A stretch of 64,000 nucleotides of DNA from JAHEFT01 sp963700705 (GCA_963700705.1 CAVOYQ010000018.1:124001-188000), one strand, 5' to 3'; positions 26,521-36,459 are shown, counted from the stretch's first letter. The notes: generated from the sequence alone by a model not told the origin. A program made the numbers and translations.

Positions 26521-28978
26521 CCTGATCGCCTCCCTGTTCGGTTTCCTGCATTGGGGGTAGTCTGCCAGCCTGGAATATTTCCATGATTGCATCGGGGTTA
26601 TCAAGTGTCGCGAGCATCCCGGTTTCAGGATCAATTTTCGCCTGGGCCAGACCATCCGGAACCAACGGCGGTTTGTCTTCTACGCCTTCAAGGGCGACGG
26701 CCATATATTCTATCCAGACCGGAAGGGCTGCCCGCCCCCCCAATTCACGCTTGCCCAGCGGATCGTGATTATCAAATCCAACCCACACAGAGGTCACCAG
26801 GGCGTCGTTGTAACCCGAGAACCAGGCGTCACGCTGTTCATTGGTCGTGCCGGTTTTCCCTGCAAGGTCCGAGCGCCCCAGTTCCATGGCCCTGACCCCC
26901 GTGCCGCGCCTGACGACATCCATCATCATGGAGCGCACGAGGTAGGCGTTTTGAGGCGAAATGACGCGCTGCGCAAAGTTTTCCTCAGGCTCTTCCACGT
27001 AAACGACCGAACTGGAATCGGCTGCAGCATCATCTGATTCTCCGGGTCCGGAGGTGATTTCCAGTTTTCTGAGTTCGGGTTTGACTTTTTCCTCTGAAGG
27101 TTCCTCCTGGCCCGTGGACTCCGTGGCGCGTTCGCAGTCATCGCAGATCGTTGAAGGCAGGGTTCGGTAGACTACGCGGCCCGCCGTGTCGGTGATGCTT
27201 CGAATGTACTGGGGTGTGACCAGGTAACCACCATTGGCGAAGACGGCATAGGCCCGGGCCATGGACAACGGTGTCAACGAAGCACTACCCAGTGCCATGG
27301 AAAGGTTTGCAGGCAGTTCGTCCCTGCTGAAGCCGAACCGCTCGTCATATTCCCTGGCGTATTCAACCCCGATGTCGCGAAGCAGACGAATGGACACCAG
27401 GTTGCGGGAATTGACCATTGCTTCGCGTAACCGGGTAGGGCCGTAAAATTTTTCACTGAAATTCTGCGGCTTCCAGGTTCGCTCCAGTTCCGGGTCATCA
27501 AAAACAATCGGCGCATCGTTGACGAGGCTGGCTACCGTGAAGCCTTTTTCCAGGGCAGCTGAATAAATGAATGGTTTGAAACTTGAGCCCGGTTGCCTGC
27601 GGCCCTGGGTAACCCGGTTGAACTTGCTGCGGGCAAAATCGTAGCCGCCGACCAATGCCTTGATATCACCGCTGCGTGGATCAAGGGAAACCAGGGCGGA
27701 TTCCACTTCCGGAAGCTGGCCGAGTTTCCAACGGCCATCGTTGTGTAATCGGGCCCGGATGATATCGCCCGGAACCATGATATCTTCAGTCGTTTTGGGC
27801 TCCTTGCCTTTACGGTCACGGCTGATGAACCGCGCCGCCCATTTCATGTCCTCCAGCGACAACGCTTCGGTCTGGCCATTACGCAAATACACCAGGGCAA
27901 ACTCCCCGTCGGATTCGATCACCAGGCCAGGTTCCAGTCCGGAAATCGGCCGGTGAGGGAGAAGTATTTCCGCCCAATCCGCAGTGGTCCCGTTCCCGGG
28001 TAAGTCAACATGAGCCTCCGGGCCTCGAAATCCATGCCTCTGATCGTATTCTTCCAGTCCGTTCGAAATGGCGAGATTCGCGGCCGTCTGCAGCCTGCTG
28101 TCTATGGTGGTGGTCACGACAAAGCCGCCCGTGTATGCCGCGGATCCCAGGACTTCAAGCGCCTTTACCCTGACCATTTCTGCAACATAGGGCGCGGAAA
28201 TTTCTGCAATAGCCCCGTGGTAAAAGGCCCGGTCCGGTTCGGTCAATGCTGAACGGTACTGGAGTTCATCCACATAGCCCAATTCAAGCATGCGGTTCAA
28301 TACGTAGTTACGCCGCTCCAGCGCCCGCTCCGGTGAAGTGATCGGATTGATCCGGGAAGGGGCCTTCGGTAGTGCAGCGATCATGGCGCATTGCGCGAGT
28401 GACAGTTGTCCGGTGGATTTGCCGTAGTAAACTTCTGCAGCGGCCCCCACGCCGTATGCGCGATATCCCAGGAATATCTTGTTGAGATAAAGTTCGAGAA
28501 TTTCGTCCTTGCCCAGCTCCCGCTCAATCTTCAACGCCAGGAAGGCCTCTTTGATCTTGCGGGTCCAGGTTTTTTCAGAAGTCAGGAAGAAATTCCTGGC
28601 GAGCTGCTGCGTTATTGTGCTTCCGCCAATGGATTTTTCGCCGGTCGTTAACAGTGAAAACAGCGCCCTGATAATGCCCTGGTAATCGATCCCGGGGTGC
28701 TCATAAAACCGGGCGTCCTCGCCAGCGATAAAAGCCTGCTTGAGAAAATCGGGCATCTCCTGGACGGTCACCGGGATGCGGCGTTTTTCGCCGAAAACTC
28801 CGATCAGCTTGCCATCTGAACTGAAAACCCTGAGCGGAACCTGCAGTTGCACATCCCTCAACGTTTCCACATCAGGCAGGTCCGGTTCCAGCACCAGGTA
28901 GGTGACTCCGACCACCACGATCCCCAGGAAAACAGAAACCACGATAAATATCATCAACCTTCTAAACAGTTTCTTCAC
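26483..28978 (-). CDS. mrcA: Penicillin-binding protein 1A (class A, glycosyltransferase/transpeptidase)
   Basis: 831 residues. Membrane anchor at 8-30 (LMIFIVVSVFLGIVVVGVTY). The glycosyltransferase motifs are EDARFYEHPGIDYQGIIRAL (catalytic Glu), GGSTITQQLARNFFL, RKIKEAFLALKIERELGKDE and LNKIFLGYRAYGVGAAA. The PBP1a OB-like insert follows, then the transpeptidase: SxxK in RRQPGSSFKPFIYSAALEKG, SxN in MVNSRNLVSIRLL, KTG in LAGKTGTTNEQRDAWFSGY. C-terminal tail is acidic. The bifunctional enzyme builds septal and side-wall murein. Divergent from pilM, a widely conserved arrangement (ponA/pilMNOPQ). Confidence 0.95.
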   Translation of the reverse strand: MKKLFRRLMIFIVVSVFLGIVVVGVTYLVLEPDLPDVETLRDVQLQVPLRVFSSDGKLIGVFGEKRRIPVTVQEMPDFLKQAFIAGEDARFYEHPGIDYQGIIRALFSLLTTGEKSIGGSTITQQLARNFFLTSEKTWTRKIKEAFLALKIERELGKDEILELYLNKIFLGYRAYGVGAAAEVYYGKSTGQLSLAQCAMIAALPKAPSRINPITSPERALERRNYVLNRMLELGYVDELQYRSALTEPDRAFYHGAIAEISAPYVAEMVRVKALEVLGSAAYTGGFVVTTTIDSRLQTAANLAISNGLEEYDQRHGFRGPEAHVDLPGNGTTADWAEILLPHRPISGLEPGLVIESDGEFALVYLRNGQTEALSLEDMKWAARFISRDRKGKEPKTTEDIMVPGDIIRARLHNDGRWKLGQLPEVESALVSLDPRSGDIKALVGGYDFARSKFNRVTQGRRQPGSSFKPFIYSAALEKGFTVASLVNDAPIVFDDPELERTWKPQNFSEKFYGPTRLREAMVNSRNLVSIRLLRDIGVEYAREYDERFGFSRDELPANLSMALGSASLTPLSMARAYAVFANGGYLVTPQYIRSITDTAGRVVYRTLPSTICDDCERATESTGQEEPSEEKVKPELRKLEITSGPGESDDAAADSSSVVYVEEPEENFAQRVISPQNAYLVRSMMMDVVRRGTGVRAMELGRSDLAGKTGTTNEQRDAWFSGYNDALVTSVWVGFDNHDPLGKRELGGRAALPVWIEYMAVALEGVEDKPPLVPDGLAQAKIDPETGMLATLDNPDAIMEIFQAGRLPPMQETEQGGDQDVPLEEDPYESY

Positions 28979-29233
28979 AAGTGGTTCCCGCTATGGTATT
29001 TTCCGGAAGTCGGATCTGGTTAAAAAGAGTTGATAAGATTACGATAATACGCGGCAAGCATGGAAGCGGCCACTCCCCGAAAAATGTGTTGGTTGACACC
29101 CTTTATCAACCCGCTTCCCCGACCTCCGCAAAAAAAAATTTATATTGACCATTGAGAAACAGTTCGTTTTCTGTTAAAAACTAGTTTAGGAAGTGTCAAT
29201 AAACCATTGTCGAGCAAAGGATTGAGGGCAATT

Positions 29234-30292
29234 TTGAAACTCTTCGGCGCCAAATCACCACCCTTAATGGGCTTGGATATCGGGTCATCAAGCATTCGCT
29301 TGCTGCAGCTTTCCCGGCATGGAAATTCTTATCGAATCGATCATTTCGCGATCGAATCGCTGCCTCCCGGAGTGATTGTTGAAAAATCAGTCCAGGACAT
29401 TGAAGCCATCTCGGATGCGATTCAATCGGCAGTAAGAAACTCGGGATCGAGTTCGAAGTACTGTGCAGTTGCAGTATCGGGTTCGGCTGTATTCACCAAA
29501 ACGATCAGTCTCCCTTCCAACCTGGCTGAAGCGGACATCGAAAGCCAGGTGCAGATCGAGGCCAATCAATATATCCCCTACCCGCTGGATGAAATCAGCC
29601 TCGATTTCGAGGTTCTCGGGCCTTCAGCCCGGAATGCGGACATGGTGGACATCCTGCTCGCGGCCAGCAAAAACGAGAATGTTGAAAGCCGGCAGGACGC
29701 ACTGGACTCACTCGGCCTGAAAACCCGGGTCGTGGACGTTGAGTCTTTTGCCATGGCCAACGCTTTCGAGTTGATTCGCGAACGGGAAGGAATCAGGAGT
29801 ACCGAAACCATCGGTATCTTCGACGTGGGTTACGACCTGTCCAGTTTGCTTATCCTGAGAAACGGGCGGGTGGTTTATACCCGGGATCATCCTTTTGGCG
29901 GCAATCAGCTGATTGAAGAGATCATGCGGCGTTATGACATGACTGCCGAACAGGCCAGTTTCTTCCTGCGCGGGGAAGCGGGTCCCGAGAATTTCGAAGA
30001 AGAGGTTCTTGAACCGTTCATGCTGAATGTCGTGCACCAGATCAGTCGCGCGTTGCAGTTTTACAGTTCCAGCGCCGAGTTCTCCAATATCAGGACGATC
30101 TATCTCGCCGGCAGCATGGCCTCCATCAAAGGCCTGGCGGAACTCGTGGAGCAGGAACTTGGCATCAAGACGAGTATCGCCGACCCGGTCAGCGGGCTCG
30201 AGTTGTCGCCGTCGGTGGCAGTTGCTGCCCTGAAAAGGAATGCACCCAATCTGATGATTGCCATGGGACTGGCACTAAGGGGGTTTGACTGA
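29234..30292 (+). CDS. pilM: Type IV pilus assembly protein PilM
   Basis: Actin-like ATPase fold: PPLMGLDIGSSSIRLLQLSR, AVSGSAVFTKTISLP, QIEANQYIPYPLDEISLDFE, TIGIFDVGYDLSSLLILRNG, GNQLIEEIMRRYDM and TIYLAGSMASIKGLAELVEQ. PilM is cytoplasmic and binds the INLLPWRE-type N-terminus of PilN. The start must be a rare codon: TTG 29234 (giving a KLFGAKSPPLMGLDI N-terminus and GAGGG five bases upstream) fits family lengths best; TTG 29207 would add nine residues with a poorer site. One base of overlap with pilN. Confidence 0.92.
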   Translation: MKLFGAKSPPLMGLDIGSSSIRLLQLSRHGNSYRIDHFAIESLPPGVIVEKSVQDIEAISDAIQSAVRNSGSSSKYCAVAVSGSAVFTKTISLPSNLAEADIESQVQIEANQYIPYPLDEISLDFEVLGPSARNADMVDILLAASKNENVESRQDALDSLGLKTRVVDVESFAMANAFELIREREGIRSTETIGIFDVGYDLSSLLILRNGRVVYTRDHPFGGNQLIEEIMRRYDMTAEQASFFLRGEAGPENFEEEVLEPFMLNVVHQISRALQFYSSSAEFSNIRTIYLAGSMASIKGLAELVEQELGIKTSIADPVSGLELSPSVAVAALKRNAPNLMIAMGLALRGFD

Positions 30293-30888
30293 TGGCCAGA
30301 ATCAATCTCCTTCCATGGCGTGAAGAGGCGCGCAGGGACCGCCAGCGCCAATTTCTGTATTCCCTGATGGCAACCCTGGTGCTTGGCGCAATCCTGGTAT
30401 TGATGGTTGGGCTGTTTTTTGATCAGCGCATCAGTCACCAGGAATCCCGAAACCAGCAAATCCAGGTCGAGATTAACCGGCTGGAGCAAAGGATTGCGCG
30501 TATCAAGGAACTGGAAAAAACGCGCGACCGCCTGTTGTCCCGCAAGCAGATCATCGAGTCGCTGCAAGCCAGCCGTTCGCTGACGGTGGAACTGCTGGAC
30601 AAGCTTGCGAAGACCATTCCGGTTGGGATCACGCTGACCAATGTAAGGCAGCAGGGCAACAATCTGACCCTGCTGGGTACCAGTCAGTCCAATGCCAGGG
30701 TATCCGCGTATCTGCAGAGCCTTGATGACATGGACCTTTTCGTCAAACCTGAACTTCAATATGTCAGGGCGGCCGCGAAACCGCCGAATCGTGTTGAAAC
30801 CTACGAATTTGCAATTAGTGTCAGGCTGGATAACACCAGGAAAGACGAAAATGAAGAATCCGGCTTAGAGCCGGTAGGAGCCGACTGA
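30292..30888 (+). CDS. pilN: Type IV pilus assembly protein PilN
   Basis: 198 residues. The PilM-binding peptide INLLPWREEARRDRQ is at the N-terminus, a membrane helix follows at about 23-45 (LMATLVLGAILVLMVGLFF), then a coiled coil (EINRLEQRIARIKELEKTRD) and a ferredoxin-like periplasmic domain (VGITLTNVRQQGNNLTLLGT). Forms a heterodimer with PilO in the inner-membrane alignment complex. Overlaps pilM and pilO by one base each. Confidence 0.94.
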   Translation: MARINLLPWREEARRDRQRQFLYSLMATLVLGAILVLMVGLFFDQRISHQESRNQQIQVEINRLEQRIARIKELEKTRDRLLSRKQIIESLQASRSLTVELLDKLAKTIPVGITLTNVRQQGNNLTLLGTSQSNARVSAYLQSLDDMDLFVKPELQYVRAAAKPPNRVETYEFAISVRLDNTRKDENEESGLEPVGAD

Positions 30889-31529
30889 TGCTCAACGAAC
30901 TACGCGATCTTGATTTTAATGACATCGGAAGTGCACCGACATCGGTCCGGTACGTCATACTGGGGTTCCTGCTGGTCATTATCCTGGCTATCGGCTATTT
31001 CCTTCTGATCAAGGCCAAAAAAGAACAGCTGGAACTGGTGCAGAACCTGGAAACCACGCTCAGGGTGGATTTTGAAGCCAAGCAGGCCAAGGCAGCCAAT
31101 CTGGAAGCCTACGAGGCACAGTTGGCCGAGATGCAGGAACTGCTTGAAACCATGTTCCGGCAATTACCCAGTAAGACCGAGATGGATAAATTGCTGGTCG
31201 ATGTGTCGCAGACCGCGCTTGGAGCCGGAATTGACGTACAACTCTTTCAGCCCAATGCCGAGGCATACCACGACTTTTACGCGGAACGTCCTATTTCCGT
31301 CAGGATGCTTGGTGATTATCACCAGTTTGGGGAATTTGTCAGTGGCGTTGCGTCACTGCCGCGCGTGGTTATTCTCACCATGCATGACATCGCATTGCGC
31401 AGGGCCAATGAACGTGATGTGGGTGCCAATGCAGGTGATGGCCGCCTGATACTCGAGGGCACGGTCAAGACCTATCGTTACATCGATGAAGAAGAGGCTA
31501 TTGAGCGGGCCGAGGCGGGTGCGCCATGA
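30888..31529 (+). CDS. pilO: Type IV pilus assembly protein PilO
   Basis: 213 residues. A membrane helix at about 20-42 (YVILGFLLVIILAIGYFLLI) precedes a coiled coil (KKEQLELVQNLETTLRVDFE) and a periplasmic domain with the PilO hallmark RQLPSKTEMDKLLVDVSQTA and YHDFYAERPISVRMLGDYHQ FGEFVSGVA. Partner of PilN; binds PilP. Ends with an ATGA overlap with pilP. Confidence 0.94.
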   Translation: MLNELRDLDFNDIGSAPTSVRYVILGFLLVIILAIGYFLLIKAKKEQLELVQNLETTLRVDFEAKQAKAANLEAYEAQLAEMQELLETMFRQLPSKTEMDKLLVDVSQTALGAGIDVQLFQPNAEAYHDFYAERPISVRMLGDYHQFGEFVSGVASLPRVVILTMHDIALRRANERDVGANAGDGRLILEGTVKTYRYIDEEEAIERAEAGAP

Positions 31530-32071
31530 AGAATCCGAACACGGTTAAAAATGTCCTGATCGTCACCCTGATTCTGCTGTCGACCCTGATGGTTGCATGT
31601 TCCGGAAGAGAGGACGACCTCAATCGCTATATTGCAGAGGTAAAGGCGCGGCCGGCTACGCCGATTCCGCCGATCCCACCCGTGCGGACTTACACACCCT
31701 ACGTTTACGAAGGATTGTTGGGCCGGGATCCGTTCCGCCAGTCAACCAGCGAGGGCAGTGACCAGGTGGCACAAAGCGGCAATGCCAAAGGTCCGCGGCC
31801 GGACTTGCAGCGACCGAGGGAATACCTGGAAAGATACGAGCTGGACACCCTGTCCATGGTTGGGACATTTTCAAAAGAATCATCTGATTGGGCTCTGATA
31901 CGTGATCCGGACGGCGTTATTCACCGGGTCGCCATCGGAAACTACATCGGGAAAAATCACGGCAAGGTTAACCACATTTCAAACGACGAAGTGCAGTTAA
32001 GTGAGTTTATTGCCGATGGTACCGGCGGCTGGCTGGTCAGGGAAGCGTCAGTCGCCCTGGGTGGAAGCTAG
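31526..32071 (+). CDS. pilP: Type IV pilus lipoprotein PilP
   Basis: 181 residues. The lipoprotein signal ends LSTLMVACSG with Cys in an LMVAC lipobox. A disordered linker (ARPATPIPPIPPVRTYTPYV) is followed by the beta domain (YELDTLSMVGTFSKESSDWA, LIRDPDGVIHRVAIGNYIGK NHGKV). PilP connects the PilNO ring to the secretin PilQ. Confidence 0.93.
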   Translation: MKNPNTVKNVLIVTLILLSTLMVACSGREDDLNRYIAEVKARPATPIPPIPPVRTYTPYVYEGLLGRDPFRQSTSEGSDQVAQSGNAKGPRPDLQRPREYLERYELDTLSMVGTFSKESSDWALIRDPDGVIHRVAIGNYIGKNHGKVNHISNDEVQLSEFIADGTGGWLVREASVALGGS

Positions 32072-32172
32072 GAATGGCAACGCTCAAGAGACCAACTTCG
32101 AGAGGCATCGCAATGAACAGCATTATGAAATGCACACTGAATCAACCGCAAACCTGTGAGAGAGGCCGCAGC

Positions 32173-34303
32173 ATGCGTAATTGGAGAAAAGGATTTCTTT
32201 CAGGCCTGGCCATGATCCTCGCGATCATGCCAATGGCAGTGGCACTGGCGGCGAGTAACGTGACCGGCATCGACCATGCAGCTACTGCTGACGGCGGTGT
32301 TGAGATCGCGATGCGAACCGATGGAGACGCGCCACAGGTCAGCGTGTTCGCCACGGAAAATCCGGCCAGGATTGTTCTGGATCTTGCCGATACTGAAAAC
32401 AGGGTCGGTGCCGAATCTGTCTTTGTTGGCATGGGTCCGGTTCAGCAGTATTCGGCGATGGGCGCCGGCGGCAGAACACGGCTGGTCGTCGACCTGTCGC
32501 AGTCGGCGGCTTACGATTACCGCGCCGAAGATGGGCGGGTTATCCTTACCATTGCCGGAGATGGGTCCGTAGCCTCCGGAACTTCTTCGCCTTCTGCGGC
32601 GCCGTCATCAGCAAGCCATGGTGGATTTAACGTCACCAATGTCGATTTCCGGCTTGGCGATGCGGGGCAGGCCCGGGTGATTGTGAGCCTTGACCGGCCG
32701 GGTGCAAGCATGTCGGTTCACGAAGGCAGCAACGTGCTGAGCGTGGATATTTTTAACGCCTGGCTGCCTGAAGCTTTGGACCAGCGGCTCGATGTAATGG
32801 ATTTTGCAACGCCGGTGCAGCTGATTGATACCTATGGTGTCAATTCAGGTGTCCGCCTGGATTTGAACACATCGGGGTTGTACGAACACCTGGCTTATGA
32901 ATCCGGGAACGACCTGGTAATCGAAGTCCGGCCCATGTCCCAGGGCGCCAAAGAGGCCGAAGAAGTCGAAGTGAAATTCTTCGAAGAAAAGACCTATGAA
33001 GGGACCAAGGTCACCTTCAACTTCCAGGACATTCCGGTCCGTTCGGTATTACAGCTCATCGCGGATGTATCCGATCTGAATATCGTGGTGGCTGACAGTG
33101 TCGGCGGTAACCTGACACTTCGCCTGACCAATGTTCCCTGGGACCAGGCGCTGGATATCGTCATGGATGCCCGCAATCTTGATATGCGCCGCAACGGTAA
33201 TGTCATCTGGATCGGTCCCACGGCCGAGATTGCCGCACGTGAGCAACAGCTTCTGCAGGCCCAGATGGACCGCAGAATTCTCGAACCGCTGCAGACGGTG
33301 CTGATCCCGATCAGCTATGCAAAAGCCGAGGAATTGATGACCCTGATCCAGGAATCGACCGCTTCGGGCGATACCGAGTACGGTCTGTTGTCAGAACGGG
33401 GTTCCGTCACCATAGACGAACGCACCAATACCCTGCTGGTTACGGATACGGTCGAGAAAATTCTCGAAATACAGAAGCTGGTCACCGAGTTGGATTACGC
33501 GGTTCGGCAGGTGCAGATTGAATCCCGTATCGTGATTGCCAATTCCGAGTTCTCTCATGAACTGGGTGTCCGGTTTGGCGTCAGCTATCTGCATGTTGGT
33601 GAGAATATTGGCGTGATATCCCCGACCGGCCGGTCCAACGACATTCTCAACCCGCGCAATCGACCCCCGTGATGATGGGCTGTATGATATTCCAGCTTAT
33701 CCGAACCGCTACAACGTGAATCTGCCTGCCCCGAGCGCCAATGCGGCTAGCATTGCCATGTCGTTCCTGAGCAGTAACTTCCTGCTTGACCTGGAACTGT
33801 CGGCATTGGAATCAGAGGGTGAAGGTGAAGTCATTTCCACGCCCCGGGTCGTGACCGCCAACCAGGCTGAAGCGTACATCAAGCAGGGCGTTGAAATTCC
33901 CTACGAGCAATCGACGTCATCCGGCGCGACTGCAGTCCAGTTCAAAGAGGCGGTGCTGGAGTTGAAAGTGACGCCGTTGATAACCCCTGACAACCGTGTG
34001 CAAATGGATCTTTCCGTAAAACAGAACACCGTGGGCGAGATTTTCCAGACGGCGCGCGGCGGTTCAGTACCTTCCATAGATACCCGGGAAATGGAAACCC
34101 AGGTGTTGGTCGCGAACGGGGACACTGTGGTTCTCGGCGGTATCTTCCAGGATGAAAAGGCTTCCAAGGAAGAGAAAGTGCCGTGGCTGGGCGATATTCC
34201 CGGTGTAGGCGCACTGTTCCGCCGCCGGGCCAACGAGACAAAGAAACGCGAGCTTTTGATCTTCGTAACGCCGAGTATCGTGGAAGACCGGCCCATTCTC
34301 TGA
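32173..34303 (+). CDS. pilQ: Type IV pilus secretin PilQ, one frameshift
   Basis: Two AMIN domains (VTGIDHAATADGGVEIAMRT and NVTNVDFRLGDAGQARVIVS), then STN/N0 (FNFQDIPVRSVLQLIADVSD), N1 and the secretin barrel (AAREQQLLQAQMDRR through VISTPRVVTANQAEAYIKQG, DTVVLGGIFQDEKASKEEKV, PWLGDIPGVGALFRRRANET). The outer-membrane pore for the pilus. The frame slips in the C5 run at 33664-33668; with C4 it reads NPRNRPRDDGLYDIPAYPNR and continues. The start is set at ATG 32173, where MRNWRKGFLSGLAMILAIMP begins a clean signal peptide behind GAGAGAGG; ATGs at 32074 and 32113 would add up to 33 residues. A terminator follows; aroK/aroB, often next, are absent. Confidence 0.92.
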
Positions 34304-34326
34304 TCGATAGCGCATTAACCGTATCG

Positions 34327-34356
34327 AACGCCCGGGCAATGCCCGGGCGTTTGTTT
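34327..34356 (+). terminator. Rho-independent terminator after pilQ
   Basis: Stem AACGCCCGGGC / GCCCGGGCGTT, loop AAT, then TGTTTT. Closes the pilMNOPQ operon 23 bp after the pilQ stop. Confidence 0.85.
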
Positions 34357-34387
34357 TATGCTCTTGAAAAGGACCAGGAGCCCCTTG

Positions 34388-35005
34388 ATGAGTGACCTTC
34401 CATTCTCCGACGCCTGCGAACGAAACAGGGAACCGATACTCGGTGTGCTGCAAGAAGTCTTGCCGGAAACGGGCCTGGTCCTGGAAATCGGCTCTTGCAC
34501 GGGCCAGCACGTGGTGTATTTTGCAGCGGCATTGGCCGGATTGACCTGGCAGCCTTCTGATCAAAACGAATACCTTGCAGGGCTGTCAGGAAGAATTGCC
34601 CGGCAGGCTGGCGCGAATGTTCTCAGCCCATTGGAACTGGACGTTACGAAAACCTGGCCGGTGCGTCAGTTCAACGCGGTCTATTCCGCAAATACCGCGC
34701 ACATCATGCACTGGGATGCCGTTTGCGCGATGTTTGCCGGGACAGGATCGGTCCTCGCGCCCGGCGGTCCGTTCTGCCTTTACGGTCCTTTCAACGAGGG
34801 GGGCCGCTTCACTTCAAAAAGCAACCAGGAATTTGATTCCAGCTTAAGGGCCAGGGACCCCGGCATGGGGATACGGGATCTCGAGGCGCTTGAATCACTG
34901 GCATGCGACCATTACATGGAATTGGTGCAGCAGTTTCGGCTGCCGGCCAATAATTCCCTGCTCGTGTTCCGGAAAAACCAGGAAAAAGACGATGTTCGAA
35001 ATTAA
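34388..35005 (+). CDS. DUF938-family class I SAM-dependent methyltransferase-like protein
   Basis: 205 residues. FSDACERNREPILGVLQEVL, then the SAM-binding GxG-type motif LVLEIGSCTGQHVVYFAAAL, WQPSDQNEYLAGLSGRIA, PLELDVTKTWPVRQFNAVYS ANTAHIMHWDAV and LYGPFNEGGRFTSKSNQEFD. The ANTAHIMHW motif is the DUF938 signature; substrate unknown. ATG 34388 with CAGGAG seven bases upstream. Last 14 bases overlap the next gene. Confidence 0.85.
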   Translation: MSDLPFSDACERNREPILGVLQEVLPETGLVLEIGSCTGQHVVYFAAALAGLTWQPSDQNEYLAGLSGRIARQAGANVLSPLELDVTKTWPVRQFNAVYSANTAHIMHWDAVCAMFAGTGSVLAPGGPFCLYGPFNEGGRFTSKSNQEFDSSLRARDPGMGIRDLEALESLACDHYMELVQQFRLPANNSLLVFRKNQEKDDVRN

Positions 35006-35468
35006 AAACGCCTCTCACGATTCGGGTTATGAGGGCCTGTTGGAGCAGGCCTCTGCCTTGTTATCCGGTCAGAATGACCTGATTGCAAACGCAGCAAACC
35101 TTTCTTCCTTTCTGTTTTACACACTGGAAGACGTCAACTGGGCCGGTTTCTACTTTTTGAAAGGCGGACTGTTACTGGTTGGTCCTTTCCAGGGAAAACC
35201 GGCCTGCGTATCGATTCCGCTGGGTACGGGTGTTTGCGGTAAAGCCGCTGAAACGCGGGAAGTCCAGCGGGTTGCGGACGTACACGCTTTTGAGGGCCAT
35301 ATTGCCTGCGATGCCGCGTCACGTTCTGAAATCGTGATCCCCTTGATCCGGGAGGGAAAACTGATTGGCGTGCTCGACATAGACAGCCCGGTTGAGAACA
35401 GGTTTGGTCCGGAAGACGAACGATTCCTGGTCGGTATTGCTGCGATTTTCATCGCTTCACTGGCCTGA
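34992..35468 (+). CDS. msrC: Free methionine-(R)-sulfoxide reductase (GAF domain, fRMsr/MsrC)
   Basis: 158 residues of GAF fold: LSSFLFYTLEDVNWAGFYFL, GPFQGKPACVSIPLGTGVCG, HIACDAASRSEIVIPLIREG, VLDIDSPVENRFGPEDERFL. The essential cysteines in GTGVCG and HIACDAAS are present. The additional cysteine ten residues after the first one in the E. coli enzyme is a glutamine here (REVQRVADV), as in several functional relatives. Reduces free Met-(R)-sulfoxide with thioredoxin. ATG 34992 overlaps the methyltransferase stop. Confidence 0.85.
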   Translation: MFEIKNASHDSGYEGLLEQASALLSGQNDLIANAANLSSFLFYTLEDVNWAGFYFLKGGLLLVGPFQGKPACVSIPLGTGVCGKAAETREVQRVADVHAFEGHIACDAASRSEIVIPLIREGKLIGVLDIDSPVENRFGPEDERFLVGIAAIFIASLA

Positions 35469-35484
35469 CACGGTTCGGCGTTCT

Positions 35485-36459
35485 CTACCCTTCAACGGAA
35501 GCTGTGAGTCTTACCCATTCGGCCGGATGAATATTTCCGCCACTGATCAGTACTCCTACTTTACGGCCGGCAAAAATTTCCGGATGATTGCAAACGGCGG
35601 CGATGACCGTGGCCGAGGAAGGTTCGATCAGAATTTTCAGTTTGGTCCAAAACAGGATCATGGCCTTGCGCAGGTCGTCATCGCTCACCGTTAAAATCCG
35701 GTTGACCCGGGTGCTGATCACGTGAAAATTGCGGACTCCAACAATCGCCCGGAGTCCGTCCGCGATGGTGTCGGGGGAAAACTGATCGATGATTTTCCCC
35801 TGCTGCAGGCTGGCCACGGTATCCGCCGCCCCCTCCGGTTCAACAGCGTAGACCTCAACACCACGGTCGCGTAAAGCGATGGCTGTTCCGCTGATCAAGC
35901 CACCGCCGCCGAGCGGTGTTACAACCTGTTCCAACGTGGGTATTTCCTGCAACAGTTCCAGGGCAGCGGTGCCTTGCCCGGCGATGATGCTGGCATTGTC
36001 GTAGGGGTGAACCGGTATCATTCCCTGTTCCACCAGTTTTTCCAGTTCCTTCACCCGGTCTTCGTTGCTTGGCCGGCAAAAATGAACCTGCCCGCCATAA
36101 CTCCGGACGGCTTCGATTTTCATCCGGGAAGAATTTTCAGGCATCACGACATGCGCCGTCCGGCCATCCAGCCTGGCCGCCAACGCCAGGGCCGCGCCAT
36201 GATTTCCCGACGAATGGGTCGCGACCTCGCCGCTGATTCCCTCTTCCGTCAGGCAGGCAATGGCATTAACAGCCCCGCGGAATTTGAAGGCCCCGGTGCG
36301 CTGGAGATTTTCGCATTTGCAAAAAAGCCTGCAACCCATCGCCTCATCCAGAAGCGGGTCATTCAGAACCGGTGTCACGCGCACCTGCTTTCGGATCCGG
36401 GCATGGGCCAGGTGAATGTCCTCAATGTCAGGTATGTCTTCTACGGCATTTTGCTTCAT
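35485..36459 (-). CDS. Threonine/serine dehydratase-like PLP enzyme
   Basis: 324 residues of fold-type II: TPVLNDPLLDEAMGCRLFCK, CENLQRTGAFKFRGAVNAIA with the PLP lysine in AFKFRGA, SSGNHGAALALAARL, the phosphate-binding PLGGGGLISGTAIALRD, and ISGGNIHPAEW. It lacks the C-terminal ACT-like regulatory domain of biosynthetic IlvA, so it is closer to catabolic threonine dehydratase, serine racemase or hydroxyaspartate ammonia-lyase. The exact activity cannot be settled. Divergent from pepN. Confidence 0.82.
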   Translation of the reverse strand: MKQNAVEDIPDIEDIHLAHARIRKQVRVTPVLNDPLLDEAMGCRLFCKCENLQRTGAFKFRGAVNAIACLTEEGISGEVATHSSGNHGAALALAARLDGRTAHVVMPENSSRMKIEAVRSYGGQVHFCRPSNEDRVKELEKLVEQGMIPVHPYDNASIIAGQGTAALELLQEIPTLEQVVTPLGGGGLISGTAIALRDRGVEVYAVEPEGAADTVASLQQGKIIDQFSPDTIADGLRAIVGVRNFHVISTRVNRILTVSDDDLRKAMILFWTKLKILIEPSSATVIAAVCNHPEIFAGRKVGVLISGGNIHPAEWVRLTASVEG

